Shown piece by piece: positions 49,728 to 54,811 of a stretch of DNA of 54,811 nucleotides; position 1 is the stretch's first letter; each line of letters begins with the position of its first letter. Below the pieces are notes generated by a model. The model did no database searches. It was not told the origin of the DNA and saw only the letters and a list, made by a program, of their open reading frames with translations. This stretch comes from Deltaproteobacteria bacterium (GTDB lineage: Bacteria; Desulfobacterota; Desulfobaccia; Desulfobaccales; Desulfobaccaceae). Both the position numbers and the translations under genes were made by a program. The stretch is taken from contig JAFDGA010000014.1 of assembly GCA_019309545.1 (NCBI GenBank), forward strand, positions 1 through 54,811, read 5' to 3'.

Positions 49728-50668
49728 TATTGCTCATCTCTGGTGGCCGGATACAGACCCTGATCGGCCAGCATCTGCAAATCCTCATCCGGTAATCGGC
49801 CTTTTGTGGTCAGATAATCTCCGGTCATCAAGGCATCGGCTCCGGCGGCAAACATCAGCGGTGCCAGGGAACGGAGGGTGGGGATCCGACCACCACAGAT
49901 GATCAGGCGTTTATCCGGAAAGCTGAGGCGAAAGGCCAGGATGATCTTTAAAGCCTCCAGCGGCTTAAGAAGCGGACGCGACCCCAGTGGCGTCCCCGGA
50001 ATGGGATGGAGAAAGTTCAAAGGGATGGAATCCACTTCTAATTCCTTCATCGTCTGGGCCATTTCCCAGCGTTGGGCCACGCTTTCCCCCAGGCCGAAAA
50101 TCCCCCCGACACAGACCGCCAGACCGGCGGCTTGGGCTGCCCGGATGGTCTGGAGGCGTTCCTCATAGGTGTGAGCCGTGCAGATCTGAGGGAAAAAGGA
50201 GGCCGCGGTCTCCAGATTATGATGGTAACGGTGGACCCCGGCCTGCGCCAGGGCCTTCAAAAAATTAGGCCCTACTATCCCCAGCGAAACACAAACCTTA
50301 AGACTGGTACTGCTGCGAATGGCCCCGATGGCGTTTAAAATAATCTCCTGTTCCTGCTTATTGACGATTCCACGGCCCGAGGTGACGATGGCAAAGCGTG
50401 CCGCGCCCTGGCTTGCCGCCTGTTGAGCGGCGGCGACCAGTTGCTCCGAAGCTAGCAGCGGATAACTTTTTATCTCCGCCTGGGAGACCCGGGATTGGGC
50501 ACAGAACGCGCAGTCCTGGCTACACAGCCCCGACTTGGCATTGATGATCACGCACAGACTGATGCCCTGCCCCACCCGCCGTTCCCGCAGCTGGCTGGCC
50601 GTCGCCAGCAACGGCCATAAGTCCCGCCACGGCCGCCGGAATAGTTCTTCCCAATCACTTAGATGCAT
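49727..50668 (-). CDS. bioB: Biotin synthase BioB
   Basis: 313 residues, radical-SAM enzyme inserting sulfur into dethiobiotin. The CxxxCxxC motif is at Cys49, Cys53 and Cys56 (CSQDCAFC). KSYPLL, NLETA, the GIFGLGES motif and GTPLG-containing C-terminal half follow, with the [2Fe-2S] ligand region. It is the first gene of the biotin operon. A BirA-operator-like repeat lies 57 bases upstream of its start and overlaps the likely -35 element. Confidence 0.95.
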   Translation of the reverse strand: MHLSDWEELFRRPWRDLWPLLATASQLRERRVGQGISLCVIINAKSGLCSQDCAFCAQSRVSQAEIKSYPLLASEQLVAAAQQAASQGAARFAIVTSGRGIVNKQEQEIILNAIGAIRSSTSLKVCVSLGIVGPNFLKALAQAGVHRYHHNLETAASFFPQICTAHTYEERLQTIRAAQAAGLAVCVGGIFGLGESVAQRWEMAQTMKELEVDSIPLNFLHPIPGTPLGSRPLLKPLEALKIILAFRLSFPDKRLIICGGRIPTLRSLAPLMFAAGADALMTGDYLTTKGRLPDEDLQMLADQGLYPATRDEQ

Positions 50669-50724
50669 AGACCCGCCTTCCGATTTTTAAGGCTCGCCTG
50701 GAAAGATGCTAGATTATGAGGCAA

Positions 50725-50756
50725 TTGTCAACCAAATATTTCTGTCTGGATAACAA
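50725..50756. promoter_or_regulatory. BirA-operator-like inverted repeat
   Basis: TTGTCAACC (50725-50733), 14-base spacer, GGATAACAA (50748-50756). It fits the TTGTAAACC-N14/15-GGTTTACAA pattern known for the biotin repressor BirA, with one or two differences per half. On the minus strand a TTGACA -35 sequence (50726-50731) lies within it, so a bound repressor would block bioB transcription. The -10 element is poor (CATCTT, 50703-50708). Confidence 0.7.
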
Positions 50757-50767
50757 TAGCGGCCGCC

Positions 50768-50796
50768 TTGTCAATCCATTAGACGGTGGTTAGATT
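50768..50796 (+). promoter_or_regulatory. Promoter of the Slp-like lipoprotein gene
   Basis: TTGTCA (50768-50773), 17 bases, TAGATT (50791-50796), about 49 bases upstream of the ATG at 50845, adjacent to the biotin operator but reading the other way. Confidence 0.5.
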
Positions 50797-50844
50797 ATTT
50801 AAAAACATAAACCAATTGCCCATGTGGGCATCGGAGGATCAATT

Positions 50845-51417
50845 ATGGCATCTCCATCAATCGGGCAAGCTCACCCCAACCGGAACGGACCAAAGATTTT
50901 CGGCCTAATTCTATTATTCGGGCTGGCCGCCGGCTGTGCTCCGGTATTTTCCCAGGCCATGCTGGACCAAGTCGACCGGGACCTGTCTTTCACCGCTGTT
51001 GCCGCTGATCCGGAGACTTATCTTGGCAAGACGGTACTGTGGGGCGGGGTCATTAATCAGACCCGGCCCAAAGAGGGTAAAACAGAACTGGAGATCGTGC
51101 AGAAAAACTTAGACCGCCGGCATCGACCAGAAGACGGGGACACTTCCTTGGGGAGATTCCTGGTAGAGTATGCCGGGTTTTTGGATCCAGCCATCTATAA
51201 AGCAGGCCGGGAGATAACGGTAGTCGGGGAGGTTAAGGGCAGCGAGGTCCGCAAACTAGGAGAAACCGATTATCGCTACCCCTTGATTGCCGCTCTCTCC
51301 CTGCATCTGTGGCCCCAGCCGATCCCCTATGAGCGTTATCCCTACTATTGGGGACCGCCATACCCCTACTATTATTGGGGCCCCTATTACTGGCGTCATC
51401 CCTGGTTCTGGCCCTGA
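50845..51417 (+). CDS. Slp-family outer-membrane lipoprotein with aromatic tail
   Basis: 190 residues. A lipoprotein signal has lipobox LAAGC (Cys31). The Slp/YeaY-type domain follows (~40-155; LGKTVLWGGVINQTRP, GRFLVEYAGFLDPAIYKAGREITVVGEVKG). The last ~30 residues are extremely rich in Tyr, Pro and Trp, with repeated YYWGP units. Slp lipoproteins are starvation-inducible outer-membrane proteins of unclear function. ATG 50845 is preferred for its GGAGG 7 bases upstream. It is a single gene, divergent from bioB. Confidence 0.82.
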   Translation: MASPSIGQAHPNRNGPKIFGLILLFGLAAGCAPVFSQAMLDQVDRDLSFTAVAADPETYLGKTVLWGGVINQTRPKEGKTELEIVQKNLDRRHRPEDGDTSLGRFLVEYAGFLDPAIYKAGREITVVGEVKGSEVRKLGETDYRYPLIAALSLHLWPQPIPYERYPYYWGPPYPYYYWGPYYWRHPWFWP

Positions 51418-51446
51418 GCGCGGGGATAGATAGGAGAGTGTAGGTG

Positions 51447-52877
51447 CTATTCCTGAAGTAGACGTTGGAAAAGCTGGTTAACCAGCCGGGGGTTGGCCTG
51501 GCCTTTGGTCTTTTTCATCATCTGGCCGACGAAAAAACCCATTAGCTTGGTTTTGCCGCCTTTATATTCAGCCACCTCCCGGGTATGGGCGGTCAGAATT
51601 TCCCGCGCCAGGGCTTCCAGCGCGGCTTCGTCGCTGATTTGCACCAAACCCCGGGCCTTGATTATAGCCTCTGCCTCTTGGCCAGTGGCAACCATCTCTT
51701 CAAAAACGGCTTTGGCCATCTTGCCGCTGATGGTCCCCTGCTCGACCAGGTCCAGCAGCCGGGCCAGGGCCACTGGGGTTACCTGGCAGGACTCCATGCC
51801 CCGTTCGGTCTTTTTCAATTCCCGCAAAAGTTCTGACATTATCCAGTTACTGACCTGCTTGGGCCGTCCCAACTCCCGGACACAATCCTCGAAGTACTGG
51901 GCCAGGAGCTTTTCCCCGGTTAGCACTCCGGCATCATATTCTGGCAGCCCATAGTCCGCTACAAAGCGGGCTTTCTTGGCCTCGGGCAGTTCGGGTAGGG
52001 TCAGCCTGACCGCCTCAATCCATTCGGGGGAGACTTCCACCGGCACCAAGTCTGGGTCAGGGAAATAGCGGTAATCGTGGGCTTCTTCTTTACCGCGCAT
52101 CGAAAAGGTTTTACTCTGAGCCTCATCCCAAAGGCGGGTTTCTTGGACGACAGCCTCGCCATTGAGCAGCAGCGCCCGTTGCCGACGGATCTCATAGTCC
52201 AGAGCCCGCTGCAGATGACGGAAAGAATTCATATTCTTGAGTTCGGTACGGGTGCCTAATTCCAGGGTACCCAAGGGGCGCAGAGAGATATTGGCATCGC
52301 AGCGCAGCGAGCCTTCTTCCATGTTGCCGTCACAGATTTCTAAGTAAAGCAATATATTGCGTAAATTTCGGAGATACTCCACGGCTGCTTCCGGACTATG
52401 GAGATCAGGTTCGCTAACGATCTCGATCAGGGGCACCCCGGTGCGGTTAAAATCTACATAGCTGACCGGCCGCTGCTCATCGTGGATGAGTTTGCCGGCG
52501 TCCTCCTCCATATGGATGCGGCGGATTCGAACCTGCTGGCGGGAGCCATTAACCTCAATATTGATAAACCCGTGTTCGGCCAGGGGCAGCTCATATTGGG
52601 AGATCTGGTAACCCTTGGGAAGATCGGGATAAAAGTAGTTTTTGCGGGCAAAACGGCTTAGCGGGGCAATCTGGCAGTTGGTGGCCAGAGCCATTTTAAT
52701 GGCAAACTCCACTACCTGTTTGTTCAATACCGGCAAGACCCCCGGCATCCCCAGGCAGACCGGGCAGGTATGAGTATTGGGCGGAGCACCGAAGCTGGTG
52801 CTGCAGCCACAAAAAATCTTGCTCCTGGTCAATAATTGGGCGTGAACTTCAAGGCCAATAACTGGTTCATATTCCAT
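51447..52877 (-). CDS. gatB: Aspartyl/glutamyl-tRNA(Asn/Gln) amidotransferase subunit B
   Basis: 476 residues from ATG 52877, giving the standard [12 protein letters not shown] start. The kinase domain contains EDAGKLIH, the CDANISLRP and TELKNMNS motifs, and CPVCLGMPG with the zinc-binding cysteines in the N-terminal cradle. The C-terminal helical YqeY-like tail ends in [13 protein letters not shown]. With GatA and GatC it amidates misacylated Asp-tRNA(Asn) or Glu-tRNA(Gln). gatA and gatC are not in the window. An 11-residue upstream extension to 52910 is not needed. Confidence 0.95.
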   Translation of the reverse strand: MEYEPVIGLEVHAQLLTRSKIFCGCSTSFGAPPNTHTCPVCLGMPGVLPVLNKQVVEFAIKMALATNCQIAPLSRFARKNYFYPDLPKGYQISQYELPLAEHGFINIEVNGSRQQVRIRRIHMEEDAGKLIHDEQRPVSYVDFNRTGVPLIEIVSEPDLHSPEAAVEYLRNLRNILLYLEICDGNMEEGSLRCDANISLRPLGTLELGTRTELKNMNSFRHLQRALDYEIRRQRALLLNGEAVVQETRLWDEAQSKTFSMRGKEEAHDYRYFPDPDLVPVEVSPEWIEAVRLTLPELPEAKKARFVADYGLPEYDAGVLTGEKLLAQYFEDCVRELGRPKQVSNWIMSELLRELKKTERGMESCQVTPVALARLLDLVEQGTISGKMAKAVFEEMVATGQEAEAIIKARGLVQISDEAALEALAREILTAHTREVAEYKGGKTKLMGFFVGQMMKKTKGQANPRLVNQLFQRLLQE

Positions 52878-53040
52878 CTTAGTTCCACAATTTGAAATTA
52901 CACTGATCATTTAACTTTGAATTTAAATATATCAAAATCAGTTCTGTTTGGTTAATTGATCAAAAAAAGCCCGAAAACTCCTGGGAATCTGTTAGAATGG
53001 GTTAGCGGTAACCTATCAAACAGACAGGAGATTCCGGACC

Positions 53041-53276
53041 ATGGCCCATTGTAACACAATCTTTCATCACATGCTCAAATTGATTTCGAGACATCGTGTA
53101 TCTTCTTCTCTGTTAAACCAAGTTCCTCTGTAACTTGAGCGTTACTTTACAAAACTTTATGCGTATCTTGCAGCTCAAACTGTTTTGAACCTGCTCCGTG
53201 CAGGAACTTTTCGAGCCGCCCGGCCCGGTAGCGATCATATGAACATTTATAACCAGTTATGCCTTGCTCGGCCTTA
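53041..53276 (+). pseudogene. IS4-type transposase remnant
   Basis: ATG 53041 opens MAHCNTIFHHMLKLISRHRV, the N-terminal signature of a large IS4 subgroup, and then runs into stops within about 15 codons. Around 53170-53276 another frame reads LNLLRAGT and NIYNQLCLARP with a final TAA, which resembles a transposase C-terminus broken by a further frameshift. About 1 kb of the middle of the gene is gone, so it is a deletion relic. Confidence 0.65.
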
Positions 53277-53365
53277 ACCGGACAGAAATGGGAAAGGCTA
53301 TGAATTTTTTATAATACTTCGGGGACGGTCGGGTGAACAACGTACCCTCCCAATTCCAATATATC

Positions 53366-54811
53366 CTAACCCCCCAGGGCATTGAGCATCAGGGTAATGG
53401 GCTTGGCCTCGGCTCCGGCCCCATAAAACTGGATCGGCCCTGGAAATCGGTAATCATCTTCCATAGCCCACTTTTTCCGTTCCTGGGCCAGAATCTTGAA
53501 GGCCGGGGATTCGAGATCGACCTTTTGCTTCTGAATCACCAGTTCCAGACGGCCCTTGCGCTCTTCCAGGTGCATCAACGGCGCCAATGGAATCCCGATG
53601 GGCTGCCATTCTTCAATGGGCTTATGCAGGTCCTTGATCGCGGCCATATAGCCGGTAGCGCCATTGGCCAACAGGCTAAAAGCGGCATGGCCCAAATTAT
53701 AGGCGTAATCACAATCGAACTTGGTCGGGAAGGTGCCCCGGCCATCATAGCCATAGTAGTGGTTCTGGGTCCGAAAAGTGCCTTTATAGATGCCTCGGGC
53801 CCGCTGCTTGCGCAGATAGGTGGCAACCATATCCAGCAGGATTCTTTCGGTATTGACCAGGGCATACTGAAAATTGCCGTGCGCATCCCGCGGCAGGAGC
53901 AGCCCGGTTTGCAGGCGGGGCGGCAACCCTAAAAAGATGCGGCTGTCATAATCTCTCCAGATATCACTGTTATCAATCAGTTGCACCTGATCTTCGAACG
54001 GCAGTTTATGGAAGGATTCCTCCTCTGCGGCCTCGCGGTTATAGACGGCAATGATGTAACTGATCTTGATGATCAAACAATTAATCTCGTGAATAAACTC
54101 CAGGATGCCCTCGGGAATCAGGATGGTCCCGTAATTTTTACCGATTTTGGCGCGCTCCACGATGATATCGGCGATCAGGCGCACCACCTCGTGGATGGTC
54201 AATTCTTTCTCTTCGATTTCCTCGCCGATGAGGATGACATTGGGATGGGTCTGGAAGGCCACTTCCATGGCGATGTGGCTGGCGCTGCGGCCCATCAAGC
54301 GGTTGAAATGCCAGTACTTCAGATCCGATTTACAATCTGAATTGAGATTACCGACTTCGGTGGCAAAGGCCATGCAGGCGGAGTGATAACCGAAGGGAAT
54401 CTGACACAGACCAGGCACCTGCAGGTCGCCGTCGATGGTTTTGGGAATGCCGATGACCCTGGTCCCCAAATCGTACAGGTTTTCGGCCAGAAAGGCGGCA
54501 TTGGTATTGGAATCATCGCCGCCGACGATCACTAAACCGGACAGTTGCAAATCAGCGCAGGTCTGACGGCATTGTTCCATCTTCTCGGGGGTGTCGATTT
54601 TATCCCGGCCGGTGCCCAGCATGTGGAAACCCCCGGAATTTTTGTAGTGGGCCACCATGTCGCCGGTGATTTCCATATGTTTGTTGGTAATAATGCCTTT
54701 AGGACCAGCCAGAAAGCCGATCAGGCGATTGTCCGGGTGGGCCTGTTTAGCGGCCTCAAACACTCCGGCAATGACATTGTGACCACCCGGAGCCGGCCCG
54801 CCCGAGAGCAC
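53366..54811 (-). CDS. Pyrophosphate-dependent 6-phosphofructokinase, partial
   Basis: 481 residues visible; the 5' end is cut by the window edge, and the first visible codon (GTG, 54809-54811) is likely internal. LSGGPAPGGHN forms the phosphate-binding loop, GGDDSNT carries Asp in place of the Gly of ATP-dependent enzymes, and PKTIDGD carries Lys. Both exchanges mark PPi use. FNRLMGRSASHIAME is in the substrate site. The size is that of the long, plant-beta-like PFP. It makes glycolysis reversible and saves ATP, as expected in energy-limited anaerobes. Confidence 0.93.
   Translation of the reverse strand: MLSGGPAPGGHNVIAGVFEAAKQAHPDNRLIGFLAGPKGIITNKHMEITGDMVAHYKNSGGFHMLGTGRDKIDTPEKMEQCRQTCADLQLSGLVIVGGDDSNTNAAFLAENLYDLGTRVIGIPKTIDGDLQVPGLCQIPFGYHSACMAFATEVGNLNSDCKSDLKYWHFNRLMGRSASHIAMEVAFQTHPNVILIGEEIEEKELTIHEVVRLIADIIVERAKIGKNYGTILIPEGILEFIHEINCLIIKISYIIAVYNREAAEEESFHKLPFEDQVQLIDNSDIWRDYDSRIFLGLPPRLQTGLLLPRDAHGNFQYALVNTERILLDMVATYLRKQRARGIYKGTFRTQNHYYGYDGRGTFPTKFDCDYAYNLGHAAFSLLANGATGYMAAIKDLHKPIEEWQPIGIPLAPLMHLEERKGRLELVIQKQKVDLESPAFKILAQERKKWAMEDDYRFPGPIQFYGAGAEAKPITLMLNALGG

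Overview
The window reads as a chromosomal segment of an anaerobic, Gram-negative sulfate-reducing or syntrophic member of the Desulfobacterota, probably close to Desulfobacca/Desulfobaccales. This is an inference from three things: the gene set (HdrA/MvhD electron-transfer proteins beside MetV/MetF, a PPi-dependent phosphofructokinase, a P3A proton ATPase, YedF), the moderately high GC content, and the full Tol-Pal envelope system that marks an outer membrane. No rRNA, CRISPR array or prophage is visible.

Layout. 1-1.8 kb: tRNA-Thr/Tyr/Gly/Thr followed by tuf on the minus strand, a classical conserved cluster, with a good promoter. 2-9.9 kb: housekeeping genes (nitrilase, DksA-type zinc finger, RpoD-like sigma factor, YhaM-type nuclease, universal stress protein, aconitase, glycerophosphodiesterase). 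10.1-17.7 kb: tolQ-tolR-tolA-tolB-pal-cpoB-ppiD, a compact operon with overlapping genes. 18-22.6 kb: GAPDH, a P3A-type H+-ATPase and an unknown membrane protein. 22.6-25.7 kb: tsaD inside a decayed region with IS630-like and IS481-like transposase remnants and coding-like debris.

25.4-37.1 kb is the most distinctive part. A plus-strand operon encodes a tandem HdrA-like flavoprotein, two MvhD-like [2Fe-2S] proteins, MetV and MetF, but no HdrB or HdrC. Facing it on the minus strand are a six-plus-cluster polyferredoxin, an HdrA-MvhD fusion, a second HdrA and a TauE/SafE transporter. Together these look like soluble flavin-based electron-transfer machinery tied to methylene-tetrahydrofolate chemistry (Wood-Ljungdahl pathway).

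37.3-45.6 kb: a conserved unknown protein, hisD, folE2, yedF, a LonB-type protease, a broken cation-efflux C-terminal domain, a Gre-family factor that lacks both canonical catalytic acids, and a methyltransferase. 45.7-50.7 kb: a universal stress protein, then a biotin operon bioB-bioD-bioF-bioH-bioC (no bioA) preceded by a BirA-operator-like inverted repeat. 50.8-54.8 kb: a Slp-family lipoprotein, gatB, an IS4-type transposase remnant, and a PPi-PFK cut by the window end.

Several palindromic or dispersed repeats punctuate the intergenic regions. Two of them carry the stop codon of the adjacent gene at their edge.
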